The position numbers were made by a program, and so were the translations under genes. Positions 48,784-57,747 of a DNA stretch of 64,000 nucleotides are shown one piece after another. Within the stretch, counting starts at the first letter, position 1. Each line of letters starts with the position of its first letter. The notes below the pieces were generated by a model. The model searched no databases, was not told the origin of the DNA, and saw only the letters and a list, made by a program, of their open reading frames with translations. This DNA is from Acidimangrovimonas pyrenivorans (GTDB lineage: Bacteria > Pseudomonadota > Alphaproteobacteria > Rhodobacterales > Rhodobacteraceae): assembly GCF_042643245.1 (NCBI RefSeq), contig NZ_JBHRSK010000011.1, positions 62,001 to 126,000 of the forward strand, in the 5' to 3' direction.

Positions 48784-51039
48784 TCAGCCCTCGACGCGGG
48801 TCAGGTCGGCGACCTGCAGGCAGGTGGCGCGGATGCGGTTGAGCAGGTTGAGCCGGTTGCGGCGCACAACCGGGTTGTCGCTGTTGACCTGCACCGCCTC
48901 GAAGAAGGCGTCGATCGGGGCCCGCAGCCCGGCCATCGCCGCCATCGCGCCTTCGAAATCCTCGCGCGTCATCGCCGGGGCGATGGCGAGGTCGGCGGCG
49001 TCGAGCGCGGCGAAGAGCGCCTTTTCCGTCTCGTCCTCGGCGAATTTGGGCTCGGCGCCGAAGCGGTATTCGACCCCATCCTTCTCTTCCGCCTGGATCA
49101 GGATGTTGTTGGCGCGCTTGAAGCCCTGCAGCAGGTTCTCGCCGTCGTCGGTCTCGAGGAAACCGGCCAGCGCCCGGGCCCGCTTGACCAGCAGGGTCAG
49201 GTCGTCATTGCCCGGCAGCGCCAGGCAGGCGTCGATGACGTCGTGGCGGATGCCGGCATCGCGCAGGTAGACCTTGAGCCGGTCGTGGAAGAAGGCCAGC
49301 AGGTCCTCGGCGGTCTCGGGCAGGCGGCCGCGCAGCTCGTCGAGCCAGCTGCCCTCGTGGATCTCGATCGCCTGCTCCTTGCCCCTGAGCTTGTCGACCA
49401 CGGCATGGAAGGCGGCGCCGAAGACGCCGCGCTCGGCGATGTCGTCGACGATCTCGTGCAGGAAGTAGATCTCGCGCTCCTCGGCACTGTCGAGGTTGTC
49501 GGCAATCTCGTGCTTGAGCAGCTGCGTGTCGATGAAGCGGCGCAGCGGCAGGCGCAGCTCGTTGGTCAGGGCCAGCCGGATGATGCCCAGCGCGGCGCGG
49601 CGCAGCGCGAACGGATCCTTCGAGCCGGTCGGCTTTTCGTCGATGGCCCAGAACCCGGCCAGGGTGTCGAGCTTGTCGGCCAGCGCCACGGCAACGGCGA
49701 CCGGCGCGGTCGGCACCGCGTCGGAGGGGCCGAGCGGCCGGTAATGGGCGGCGCAGGCCTCGGCGACGGCATCGGGCAGGCCCTCGGCGCGGGCGTAGTA
49801 GCCGCCCATGATGCCCTGCAGCTCGGGGAACTCGCCGACCATTTCCGATTGCAGGTCGGCCTTGGCGATGCGGGCGGCCTGGGCGGCAAGGTCGGGCGCG
49901 GCGCCGGCGAAGGGCGCGACCTCGCGCGCCAGCGCCTCGATCCGCTTGATCCGGTCGGCCTGGCTGCCCAGCTTGTTGTGGAAGGTGACGTGGCTCAGGC
50001 CCGCGGCCATGCCCTCCATGCCGACGGTCTTGACCCGGCGCAGGTCGTTTTCCCAGAAGAAGCGGGCGTCGGACAGCCGCGCCGCCAGCACCTTGCGGTT
50101 GCCGGCGAGGATGGTGGCGCCGTGATCGGCGGTCTCGCGGTTGGCGACGGTGACGAATTTCTCGATCCGCCCGGTCTTGGAATTGCGCACCGAGAAGAAC
50201 TTCTGGTGCTCCTTCATCGAGGTCTGGAGCACCTCCGGCGGCAGGCCGAGGAACTCTTCGCCGATCGGGCCCATCAGCACCACCGGCCATTCGACCAGCC
50301 CGGCGATCTCTTCCAGGAGGCCCTTGTCCTCGACCACCTCAAGGCCCTGCGCGAAGGCCTGGTTGGTGGCGTCATGCCAGATATGCTCGGCCCGTTCGGC
50401 CGGGTCGAGCATGACATGGGCCGCCTTCAGCTTGGCGGCGTAATCGTCGAAGCCGGTGACTGAGAACCGGGCCGGCGCCATGAAGCGGTGGCCCTCGGTG
50501 CTGTCGCCGACCTGGATGCCGTCGACCTCGACGGGCACCACTTCGGCCCCCGATTCGGTGATCAGGAGGCAGAGGATCGAATGCAGCGGCCGGACCCAGC
50601 GCAGCGCCCCCGCGCCCCAGCGCATCGACTTGGGCCAGGGGAAGCTGCGGATCGTCTTCTCGACCACCTCGGCGGCGATCTCGGCGGCGGGGCGGCCCGG
50701 CTTGGTGACGGTGGCGAAGAACACCTCGCCCTTCTTGTCGGCGCGGGTCTCCAGTTGCTCGCGGCTCAGCCCGGTGGCGCGCAGGAAGCCCTCGATCGCC
50801 TTTTCCGGCGCGTCGGTGCGCGGGCCCTTGCGCTCCTCGCGCAGGGTCGGGCTTTCGGCGCTCAGCCCGGTCAGGGTCAGGGTCAGGCGGCGCGGGGTCG
50901 AGAAGACGCCGGCGGATTCATAGGTCAGCCCGGCCTCGACCAGGCCGTCGGTGACCAGGCGCTTGAGGTCTTCGCGGGCGCGCGGCTGCATCCGCGCCGG
51001 GATTTCCTCGGAAAACAGTTCGAGCAGCAGATCGGGCAT
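48784..51039 (-). CDS. glyS: Glycyl-tRNA synthetase beta subunit
   Basis: 751 residues. N-terminal LLLELFSEEIPARMQPRA is the family signature, and the body and C-terminal anticodon-binding domain (VQVNSDNPVVRRNRLNLLNRI) follow. Works as an alpha2beta2 enzyme with GlyQ. Its start overlaps the stop of the DUF6446 gene (TGATG), so it is translationally coupled to it. Confidence 0.98.
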   Translation of the reverse strand: MPDLLLELFSEEIPARMQPRAREDLKRLVTDGLVEAGLTYESAGVFSTPRRLTLTLTGLSAESPTLREERKGPRTDAPEKAIEGFLRATGLSREQLETRADKKGEVFFATVTKPGRPAAEIAAEVVEKTIRSFPWPKSMRWGAGALRWVRPLHSILCLLITESGAEVVPVEVDGIQVGDSTEGHRFMAPARFSVTGFDDYAAKLKAAHVMLDPAERAEHIWHDATNQAFAQGLEVVEDKGLLEEIAGLVEWPVVLMGPIGEEFLGLPPEVLQTSMKEHQKFFSVRNSKTGRIEKFVTVANRETADHGATILAGNRKVLAARLSDARFFWENDLRRVKTVGMEGMAAGLSHVTFHNKLGSQADRIKRIEALAREVAPFAGAAPDLAAQAARIAKADLQSEMVGEFPELQGIMGGYYARAEGLPDAVAEACAAHYRPLGPSDAVPTAPVAVAVALADKLDTLAGFWAIDEKPTGSKDPFALRRAALGIIRLALTNELRLPLRRFIDTQLLKHEIADNLDSAEEREIYFLHEIVDDIAERGVFGAAFHAVVDKLRGKEQAIEIHEGSWLDELRGRLPETAEDLLAFFHDRLKVYLRDAGIRHDVIDACLALPGNDDLTLLVKRARALAGFLETDDGENLLQGFKRANNILIQAEEKDGVEYRFGAEPKFAEDETEKALFAALDAADLAIAPAMTREDFEGAMAAMAGLRAPIDAFFEAVQVNSDNPVVRRNRLNLLNRIRATCLQVADLTRVEG

Positions 51040-51569
51040 CAGTTGGTCTCCGGCGGGGGCGGGCAGCCCTTGGGCGCGGGCTCGCCGTTATAGACGACCT
51101 CGCCACAGTGATTCATCTGGTTCCAGGCATAGGCGCGGCCGTCGTCGAAGACGGCGATCACGCGGTCGATACCATACTGGATGTTCTTCTGGCCGAGGAA
51201 GGCCACGGCCTTGTCTGATTTCAGCGCGTCGGCGATGGCGCCGGCATCGAAGCACGAGAACTGGGTCGGCGCCACCAGCGGCGTCGGCTTCTGGTAGATC
51301 ACGAAGCTCTCGGTCAGCGTCGCCATCGAGGTCGGCAGCTTGAAGCAGGCGCGGTAGCGCAGCGGCGAGGTGTCGGCGTCGATGCCCTGGAAGTCCTCGA
51401 TCGGCAGCATCTCGGGCTTGCCGGTGACGATCGAGGTCATCTCGATCCGCGCCTCGGCGCTGTCGGCCGGCACCGGCGCGTAATAGGCGTATTCGAGGCT
51501 GTAATAGAGCCCCGCCCCGCCGATCAGCGCCACTGCCAGAAGTCCCGTCACGATCACCTTGCCATTCAT
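51039..51569 (-). CDS. DUF6446-family membrane-anchored protein
   Basis: 176 residues. An N-terminal membrane anchor or uncleaved signal (VIVTGLLAVALIGGAGLYYSLEYAYY), then a periplasmic domain with four cysteines (YRACFKLP, FSCFDAGA, NHCGEV, KGCPPPP) likely to form two disulphides. I recall this as DUF6446, a protein found between glyQ and glyS in Rhodobacteraceae. Function unknown. It overlaps glyS and begins 13 bases after the glyQ stop. Confidence 0.85.
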   Translation of the reverse strand: MNGKVIVTGLLAVALIGGAGLYYSLEYAYYAPVPADSAEARIEMTSIVTGKPEMLPIEDFQGIDADTSPLRYRACFKLPTSMATLTESFVIYQKPTPLVAPTQFSCFDAGAIADALKSDKAVAFLGQKNIQYGIDRVIAVFDDGRAYAWNQMNHCGEVVYNGEPAPKGCPPPPETN

Positions 51570-51582
51570 CTGCCGGCCCCGT

Positions 51583-52509
51583 TCATGCCCCCGCGCCGCC
51601 GGCTTCGGTCAGCACGAAGGCGTCGGCGCATTTCTTCGCCAGCGCCCGGACCCGGCCGATATAGGCCTGGCGCTCGGTGACCGAGATCACGCCGCGGGCG
51701 TCGAGCAGGTTAAACAGGTGGCTGGCCTTGATGCACTGGTCGTAGGCCGGGTGCGCCATGATGATCTTGCGCCCCGCCTTGTCCTCCTCGCCGGCCGCCA
51801 GGATACGCTCGCATTCCGCCTCGGCATCCTCGAAATGGCGCAGCAGCATCTCGGTTTCCGCCTGGTCGAAGTTCCAGCGGCTGTATTCCTGCTCGGTCTG
51901 GCGGAAGATGTCACCATAGCTCAGCGGGATCGGGCTGTCGGGGTCGTTGAACGGCATGTCCATGACGTGGTCGATGCCGAGCACGTACATGGCGAGGCGT
52001 TCGAGCCCGTAGGTCAGCTCGCCCGAGACCGGCTTGCAGTCATGGCCGCCGACCTGCTGGAAATAGGTGAACTGGCTGACTTCCATGCCGTCGCACCAGA
52101 CTTCCCAGCCCAGCCCCCAGGCCCCCAGCGTCGGGCTCTCCCAGTCATCCTCGACGAAGCGGATGTCGTGCAGGCCCATGTCGATGCCGATCGCCTCGAG
52201 GCTGCCGAGGTAGAGCGCCTGCAAGTTCGGCGGGCTGGGTTTGATCAGCACCTGGAACTGGTAGTAGTGCTGCAGCCGGTTCGGGTTCTCGCCGTAGCGG
52301 CCGTCGGTCGGCCGCCGCGAGGGCTGGACATAGGCCGCCGACCACGGCTTGGAGCCGAGCGACCGCAGCGTGGTGGCCGGGTGGAAGGTGCCGGCGCCCA
52401 CCTCCATGTCGTAGGGTTGCAGCACGGCGCAGCCCTGCGCGCCCCAATAGCCCTGGAGCCGAAGCAGGATTTCCTGGAAACTGCGCGGGGTGGAACCTGT
52501 CTGAGCCAT
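51583..52509 (-). CDS. glyQ: Glycyl-tRNA synthetase alpha subunit
   Basis: 308 residues from ATG at 52509 (AGAGG seven bases upstream). Class II core: SFQEILLRLQGYWGAQGCAVLQPYD, VGAGTFHPAT, the motif 2-like RYGENPNRLQHYYQFQVLIKP and GLERLAMY. Heads the glyQ-DUF6446-glyS operon and is divergent from the trypsin-like gene. Confidence 0.98.
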   Translation of the reverse strand: MAQTGSTPRSFQEILLRLQGYWGAQGCAVLQPYDMEVGAGTFHPATTLRSLGSKPWSAAYVQPSRRPTDGRYGENPNRLQHYYQFQVLIKPSPPNLQALYLGSLEAIGIDMGLHDIRFVEDDWESPTLGAWGLGWEVWCDGMEVSQFTYFQQVGGHDCKPVSGELTYGLERLAMYVLGIDHVMDMPFNDPDSPIPLSYGDIFRQTEQEYSRWNFDQAETEMLLRHFEDAEAECERILAAGEEDKAGRKIIMAHPAYDQCIKASHLFNLLDARGVISVTERQAYIGRVRALAKKCADAFVLTEAGGAGA

Positions 52510-52762
52510 CGCCAACCTCTCGAAAAGCGCGTTCTCAATAGGGTCAAGCCGCGGGAGGGTCAATCAATCCCTTGGCCGCAGCGGCGACGGCGCCCCCGCC
52601 CGAGGGCACGGCAGCCGGCCCCGGCTGCAACCCGAAGGCCACGCTTGCGGACAAATCCCCCTGCCGCCGTGGACCTGCCCGGGTTTGGGGGGTGCATCCC
52701 CGATCCGCCCTCGCTAGGGTCGCGAACAGACGCGAGACAAACGGCTTTTCGGGATCCATTTG

Positions 52763-54538
52763 ATGAAACAGCTTGCTTACCTGGCCGCGCTGATCTGCGC
52801 CCTGGCCTTCGGGTCGATCGCCCGCGCACAGGATACGGCCTGGCTGCAGATCGAGGCGCAGCCCAATCTGCGGCAGGCCGAGGAACGCGCCCGCGCCTAT
52901 GCCGGCGCCTTTGCCAATGTGAACGGCTTCGCCCTGCCCTCGGGCTGGTATGCGATCGTGCTCGGCCCCTACGGCCCGGACGAGGCGCTGACGGCGTTGC
53001 GCGGCTTCCGGCGCGAGCGGCTGATCCCCGATGACAGCTTCGTTGCCGACGGCGCGAATTTCGGCCGCCAGTTCTGGCCGGTCGGCGCCCGGGCGGCCCA
53101 GCCGCAGGCGCCGGCAACCGATCCCGCCGTCCCGCCCGCCGCCGCCCCGCCCGCCGCCGACCCGGCAGCCACGGCCGAGACGCCGTTGCAGACCGCGGCC
53201 GAGACCCCGCGCGAGACCCCGGCCGAGGCCCGGCGCGGCGAGGCCCAGCTGACCCGCGGCGAGCGCGAGGAAATCCAGCGCGCCCTGCAATGGGACGGCT
53301 TCTACGATTCCGCCATCGACGGCGCCTTCGGCCGCGGCACCCGCGCCGCGATGGCCGACTGGCAAAGCTATGCCGGCTATGAGCCGACCGGCGTCCTGAC
53401 CACGCGCCAGCGCGACGCCCTGCTGACGAAGTACCGCAAGGCCCAGGCCGCCCTGGGCCTGCAGACGGTGCGCGACGAGGAGGCCGGAATCGAGATCACG
53501 CTGCCGATGGCGCTGCTGTCGCCGGCGCATTACGACGCCCCCTTCGCCCAGTACGATTCGAAGGGCGACAGCGGCGTCCGCGCCCTGCTGATCAGCGAGC
53601 CGGGCGACAACGCCGCCCTGGCCGGGCTCTACCACGTCATGCAGACCCTCTCGATCGTGCCGATCAAGGGCACGCGGGAGCTCAAGGACCGGTCCTTCGT
53701 CCTTTCGGGCCGGAACGACACCCTGCGCTCCTACACCTATGCCGAGACCCGGGACGGGCTGATCAAGGGCTACACGCTGGTCTGGTCGCCCGAGCGCGAC
53801 AAACAGATGGAGAAGGTGCTGGCGGCGATGAAGGCCAGCTTCCGCCCCTTCGGCGACCAGGCGCTCGACCCGGCCATGGTGCCGGTGCCGGCCGCCCAGC
53901 GCCAGGAGCTGCTGGCCGGGCTCGAGGTGCGCAAGCCGCTGCTCAGCCGCTCGGGCTTCTTCGTCGACGGCCGCGGCACGGTGCTGACCACCACCGACGT
54001 GCTGCAAAGCTGCGACCGGATCACCGTCGGCGCCGGTCACGCCGCCGAGGTGAGCTATCGCGATGACAGCCTCGGCCTCGTCGTGCTGACGCCCAAGACG
54101 GCGCTGGCGCCGATGGCCTACGCCAAGTTCGAGCCGGCCTCGCAGCGCCCGGCCTCGGAAATCGCGGTGGCCGGCTATTCCTATGGCGGCGTGCTGGACG
54201 CGCCGGCGGTCACCTTCGGGTCGCTGGCGGCGATGACCGGGCTGAACGGCGAAACGGCGCTGCGCCGGCTGAGCCTGCGCGCCCTGCCCGGCGATGCCGG
54301 CGGGCCGGTGCTGGACCGCAGCGGCGCGGTGCTGGGCATGCTGCGCCCGCGCCCGGCCGACAGCGGCCGCGACCTGCCCGAGGATGTCAGCTTCGCCACC
54401 GGAGCGGCCCAGATCGAGGACGCCCTGTCGGCGGCGGGCGTGACCACCTCGCCGGCCGACAGCATCGGCCTGATGGCGCCCGAGGACCTGTCGCGGCTGG
54501 GCCGCAACATGACCGTGCTGGTCTCCTGCTGGAAGTGA
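52763..54538 (+). CDS. SPOR, peptidoglycan-binding and degenerate trypsin-like domain protein
   Basis: 591 residues. Signal peptide (1-22, ending ARAQ). SPOR-like region at 24-110 (WLQIEAQPNLRQAEERARAY, GWYAIVLGPYG), a Pro/Ala/Glu linker at 112-160, a PG_binding_1 domain at 163-225 (REEIQRALQWDGFYDSAIDG), a middle domain at 235-365, and a trypsin/DegP-like domain at 395-545. In the last, the catalytic His is Asp412 (VLTTTDVL) and the Ser is Ala512 (PGDAGGPVLD), so proteolysis is unlikely. It should bind peptidoglycan in the periplasm. ATG at 52763; a TTG codon just before is not needed. Confidence 0.88.
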   Translation: MKQLAYLAALICALAFGSIARAQDTAWLQIEAQPNLRQAEERARAYAGAFANVNGFALPSGWYAIVLGPYGPDEALTALRGFRRERLIPDDSFVADGANFGRQFWPVGARAAQPQAPATDPAVPPAAAPPAADPAATAETPLQTAAETPRETPAEARRGEAQLTRGEREEIQRALQWDGFYDSAIDGAFGRGTRAAMADWQSYAGYEPTGVLTTRQRDALLTKYRKAQAALGLQTVRDEEAGIEITLPMALLSPAHYDAPFAQYDSKGDSGVRALLISEPGDNAALAGLYHVMQTLSIVPIKGTRELKDRSFVLSGRNDTLRSYTYAETRDGLIKGYTLVWSPERDKQMEKVLAAMKASFRPFGDQALDPAMVPVPAAQRQELLAGLEVRKPLLSRSGFFVDGRGTVLTTTDVLQSCDRITVGAGHAAEVSYRDDSLGLVVLTPKTALAPMAYAKFEPASQRPASEIAVAGYSYGGVLDAPAVTFGSLAAMTGLNGETALRRLSLRALPGDAGGPVLDRSGAVLGMLRPRPADSGRDLPEDVSFATGAAQIEDALSAAGVTTSPADSIGLMAPEDLSRLGRNMTVLVSCWK

Positions 54539-54558
54539 ACCGGCGGCATGGAAACGAG

Positions 54559-54585
54559 AAAGGGGCGCCATCCGGCGCCCCTTTT
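54559..54585 (+). terminator. Intrinsic terminator, probably bidirectional
   Basis: AAAGGGGCGCC and GGCGCCCCTTT pair around ATCC, followed by T-rich DNA (TTTTCTTCT). It starts 20 bases after the stop of the rightward gene; the A-run on the other side could serve leftward transcripts. Confidence 0.9.
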
Positions 54586-54691
54586 CTTCTCCTTGGTCGG
54601 GGCCAGGCCCGATCGGGGCCTCGATTCCGGCCGCGACGAAGCCGGCAAGGCCCCTCCACGTGCCGCTCTCTTGCAGGCCCCGCGGACCGCC

Positions 54692-54895
54692 TCAGTCCAG
54701 CTCGCGCGCCTCGCTGACCAGCATGATCGGGATGCCGCCGCGGATCGGGAAGGCCAGGTGGGCCGCCTTCGACACCAGTTCCTGGCGCTCGGCATCGTAG
54801 CTCAGCGTCGCCTGGGTCACCGGGCAGACCAGCGCCTCCAGCATGCGGCGGTCGAACACCGCCTGCCCCGTCCCGCCCTGTCGCGTTTCGCTCAT
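54692..54895 (-). CDS. Trm112 family protein
   Basis: 67 residues from ATG at 54895, overlapping the stop of the LON-domain gene. The YcaR/Trm112 pattern is FDRRMLEALVCPVTQATLSYD...LAFPIRGGIPIMLVSEAREL. The second zinc cysteine pair of eukaryotic Trm112 is not evident. The family activates methyltransferases in eukaryotes; the bacterial role is poorly defined. Confidence 0.9.
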   Translation of the reverse strand: MSETRQGGTGQAVFDRRMLEALVCPVTQATLSYDAERQELVSKAAHLAFPIRGGIPIMLVSEARELD

Positions 54896-55542
54896 TGCAT
54901 CATCTCCTCGTTGCCGCCGCCGCGCAGGGCGAACTCGATCAGCGTCACCAGCGTCTCGCGCCGGGTCGGCAGCGACGGCGCCTCGAGCAGCGCCTGCTTG
55001 TCCTCGGGATCGAACGGGCACAGCATCGACAGCGAGTTGATCAGCAATTCCTCGTCGGCGTCATGCAGGCTGCCCCAGTCGGTCGCCAGGTCCATCGCCT
55101 CGAAATAGCGCCCGAGCAGGTCGAGAAAGGCGTCGCGGCAGAAGCCCGGATCGGTCTCGGACGGCCCCAGGTCGCGGCCGAAGCAGGACCAGTCGACCTC
55201 GCTCCGCCGATAGGGCGTGAAGCCCGCCACCTCGCGCCGCAGCCGGAACCGCGCCAACCCGGTCAGGGTGATCATGTAGCGGCCGTCCTCGGTCTCGGAA
55301 AAGGCCGTCAGCCGCCCGGCGCAGCCGATCGCGTGCAACCGGCCCTCGCAGGCCTCCGGCACCTCGCAGGGCTGGACCATGCCGATCAGCCGGTGCTCGG
55401 TCTTGAGCACATCGTCCAGCATCGCCAGGTAGCGCGGCTCGAAGATATGCAGCGGCAGACGGGCACGGGGCAGCATCAGCGCCCCGGAAAGCGGGAAGAT
55501 GGGAATCACATCCGGCAGGTCGGCGATCTTCTTCATGCCCAT
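54892..55542 (-). CDS. LON peptidase substrate-binding domain protein
   Basis: 216 residues. LON_substr_bdg domain alone: IPIFPLSGALMLPRARLPLHIFEPRYLAMLDDVL near the N-terminus and CAGRLTAFSETEDGRYMITLTGLARFRL. There is no ATPase or protease domain, so it is an adaptor-like protein of unknown target. The stop overlaps the Trm112 start; the CnoX-like gene is 83 bases upstream. Confidence 0.95.
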   Translation of the reverse strand: MGMKKIADLPDVIPIFPLSGALMLPRARLPLHIFEPRYLAMLDDVLKTEHRLIGMVQPCEVPEACEGRLHAIGCAGRLTAFSETEDGRYMITLTGLARFRLRREVAGFTPYRRSEVDWSCFGRDLGPSETDPGFCRDAFLDLLGRYFEAMDLATDWGSLHDADEELLINSLSMLCPFDPEDKQALLEAPSLPTRRETLVTLIEFALRGGGNEEMMQ

Positions 55543-55625
55543 GAGCTAGGATGCGCCCCCATGAATTCCACCCTCCCGGTGCCGCGGCCCCGGCTTTCGA
55601 CCCCGGGGCCGACCACCGGCGACGA

Positions 55626-56549
55626 TCAGGCGAAGATCATCGACGACAGCCGGCGCCGGCCCTTGAGCACGATCGGGTCCTGCGGCTTGAGCGCGTCGAA
55701 GATGGTGAAGAGCTGCGCCTTGGCCGCGCCGTCGTTCCACTCGCGGTCGCGGCGGAACAGCTCGAGCAGCTCGTCGACCGCCTCTTCGACCTGACCGCCG
55801 GCATAGAGCGCCTGGGCCAGGTCGTAGCGCGCCTGGTGATCCTCCGCGTTGGCCTCGACGGCGGCGCGCAGCTTGTCGACCGGACCGGCCGCGGCGGCTT
55901 GCCGGGCCAGCGCGATCTGGGCCTTCGCCGCCTCGATTTCCTTGGCCTCGGCGATCTCGGCCGGGGCGTTGGCGACCAGCGCCTCGGCCTGGTCGACATT
56001 GTCCAGCGCCAGATGCGCCCGCGCCAGACCGCCCAGCGCGGCGGCGTTCATCGGATCCTCGCCGAGGATCGCGGCGAAGGTCTCGGCGGCATCCGCCGCG
56101 GCGCCCTCGGCCAGCATCTGCTCGGCCGCCTCGATCGCCTCTTCCAGCCCGCCGCCGGCCTCGCCGCCGCCCGCGGCGACGACCCGGTCGATGAAGGTCT
56201 TGATCTCGCCCGGCGGCAGCGCGCCCTGGAACCCATCGACCGGCTTGCCGTCATAGAAGGCATAGACCGTCGGGATCGACTGGATGCGCAGCTGCGACGC
56301 GATCATCTGGTTCTCGTCGACATTGACCTTGACCATGCGCACCTTGCCGCCGGCCTCGGTGACCGCCTTCTCCAGCGCCGGCCCCAGTGCCTTGCACGGC
56401 CCGCACCACGGCGCCCAGAAATCGACGATCACCGGCACCTCTTTCGAGGCTTCGACGACATCGGCCACGAAGGTGGCTTCCGAGCCGTCCTTGATCAGAT
56501 CCCCCGCCGGCGCGGCGCCGGCCTGTCCGTTCGTGCCAAACTCGAGCAT
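55626..56549 (-). CDS. Thioredoxin-TPR protein, CnoX (YbbN)-like
   Basis: 307 residues. Thioredoxin domain at about 25-130 with VIVDFWAPWCGPCKALGPAL, so the redox CGPC pair is intact, followed by TPR-like helices to the C-terminus. This matches the CnoX/YbbN group of chaperedoxins that hold unfolded proteins for GroEL. GGGAG precedes ATG. Upstream of the LON-domain and Trm112 genes, a stable order in this family. Confidence 0.93.
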   Translation of the reverse strand: MLEFGTNGQAGAAPAGDLIKDGSEATFVADVVEASKEVPVIVDFWAPWCGPCKALGPALEKAVTEAGGKVRMVKVNVDENQMIASQLRIQSIPTVYAFYDGKPVDGFQGALPPGEIKTFIDRVVAAGGGEAGGGLEEAIEAAEQMLAEGAAADAAETFAAILGEDPMNAAALGGLARAHLALDNVDQAEALVANAPAEIAEAKEIEAAKAQIALARQAAAAGPVDKLRAAVEANAEDHQARYDLAQALYAGGQVEEAVDELLELFRRDREWNDGAAKAQLFTIFDALKPQDPIVLKGRRRLSSMIFA

Positions 56550-56816
56550 CTCGCTCTCCCTTCAGATCGTCCGTTGCGCCCTATATGTGCCCGCAGGCGC
56601 CAAAGGCCAAGGGGATTCAGCCGCGCAGGGCGGGATTCGCGGGGGCCCTGCCCCCGCCCCCCCGGGATATTTGGGTGAAGATGAAAGTCAGGCGCTGTTT
56701 CTGCATTTCACCTTTGCGAAAATACTCCGGGGGGAGTCGCCTTTGGCGACGGGGGGCAGCGCCCCCCCACCGCACGCAGTGCCAGAAGTCTTGCGCGCGC
56801 AGCGCGCGCCGCAGGA
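56550..56816. repeat. Intergenic region with dispersed palindromic element, copy 9 (full form)
   Basis: The element spans about 56641-56769: outer arm GGGGGCCCTGCCCCC, left inner arm GGGATATTTGGGTGAAGATG, right inner arm TTTCACCTTTGCGAAAATAC, and outer stem GGGGGGCAGCGCCCCCC. It lies past the 3' end of xthA. No gene is seen. Confidence 0.78.
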
Positions 56817-57605
56817 TCACAGGTCGAAGGTCGCGAAAACCGGGGCGTGGTCGGACGGTTTCTCCCAGCCGCGGGCGGCGCGCAGGATGCGGCTGCCATG
56901 GGCGGCGTTGGCGATGTCGGGCGAGGCCCAGACATGGTCGAGCCGCCGGCCCTTGTCGGCCGCGTCCCAGTCCTTGGCGCGGTAGGACCACCAGCTGTAG
57001 AGCAGCCCCTCGGGGATGTCCTGGCGGGTGACGTCGATCCAGCGCCCGGCCTCCTGCGCCGCGCCCAGCTGCTCGACCTCGACCGGGGTGTGGCTGACGA
57101 TCTTGAGCAGTTGCTTGTGGCTCCAGACGTCGTCCTCGCGCGGGGCGATGTTGAGGTCGCCGACCAGGATCGCCTGCTCGGGCCGGCTGTCGCGGAACCA
57201 GTCGCGCATGCCGGCGAGGTAGTCGAGCTTCTGGCCGAACTTCTCGTTCACCGCGCGGTCGGACACGTCGCCGCCGGCGGGGACGTAGAAGTTGTGCACC
57301 GTCACGCCGTTCTCGAGCCGGGCGGCGACGTGGCGGGCATGGCCGAGATCGGCGAAATCCATGTCGCCGACATCCTCGAGCGGCAGTTTCGACAGGATCG
57401 CGACGCCGTTATAGCCCTTCTGGCCGCGCGCCACCATGAAGCCGTAGCCCAGCGCCTTGAACGCCTCGAGCGGGATCTTGTCGACCGGGCTCTTGCATTC
57501 CTGCAGGCAGAGCACGTCCGGCGCCTCCTCGGTCAGCAGCCGGCAGACCAGCCCCTCGCGCAGGCGGACCGAGTTGATGTTCCAGGTGGCGATGGTGAAG
57601 CTCAT
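56817..57605 (-). CDS. xthA: Exodeoxyribonuclease III (AP endonuclease)
   Basis: 262 residues. EEP-fold nuclease: IATWNINSVRLR, the metal-binding Glu in CLQECKSP, GDLNIAPREDDVW, and the C-terminal catalytic His in SDHAPVFATFDL. Repairs abasic sites and trims 3' blocks. A single gene with its own spacing on both sides. Confidence 0.97.
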   Translation of the reverse strand: MSFTIATWNINSVRLREGLVCRLLTEEAPDVLCLQECKSPVDKIPLEAFKALGYGFMVARGQKGYNGVAILSKLPLEDVGDMDFADLGHARHVAARLENGVTVHNFYVPAGGDVSDRAVNEKFGQKLDYLAGMRDWFRDSRPEQAILVGDLNIAPREDDVWSHKQLLKIVSHTPVEVEQLGAAQEAGRWIDVTRQDIPEGLLYSWWSYRAKDWDAADKGRRLDHVWASPDIANAAHGSRILRAARGWEKPSDHAPVFATFDL

Positions 57606-57747
57606 GCGAATGTTCCGGATCGTGAGGGGGGACGGTTCGCCGGCAGGTTAGGCGCTGGGGCCGACCGCCTCAAGCCGAATGGGCGCTTGAGTTCGGCGCG
57701 CCGCTCGGCGACCATCGCGCCAGGATCGGATCCGCCAGGAGAACGCG

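Noticed and set aside
47052..48842. Open frame of 596 codons on the plus strand
   Set aside because: Antisense to the PPDK-like gene, no ribosome-binding site or recognisable domain.
52564..52762. Possible small RNA or tRNA in the glyQ/trypsin-like divergent gap
   Set aside because: No cloverleaf, T-loop sequence or terminator is visible; it looks like a plain divergent promoter region.
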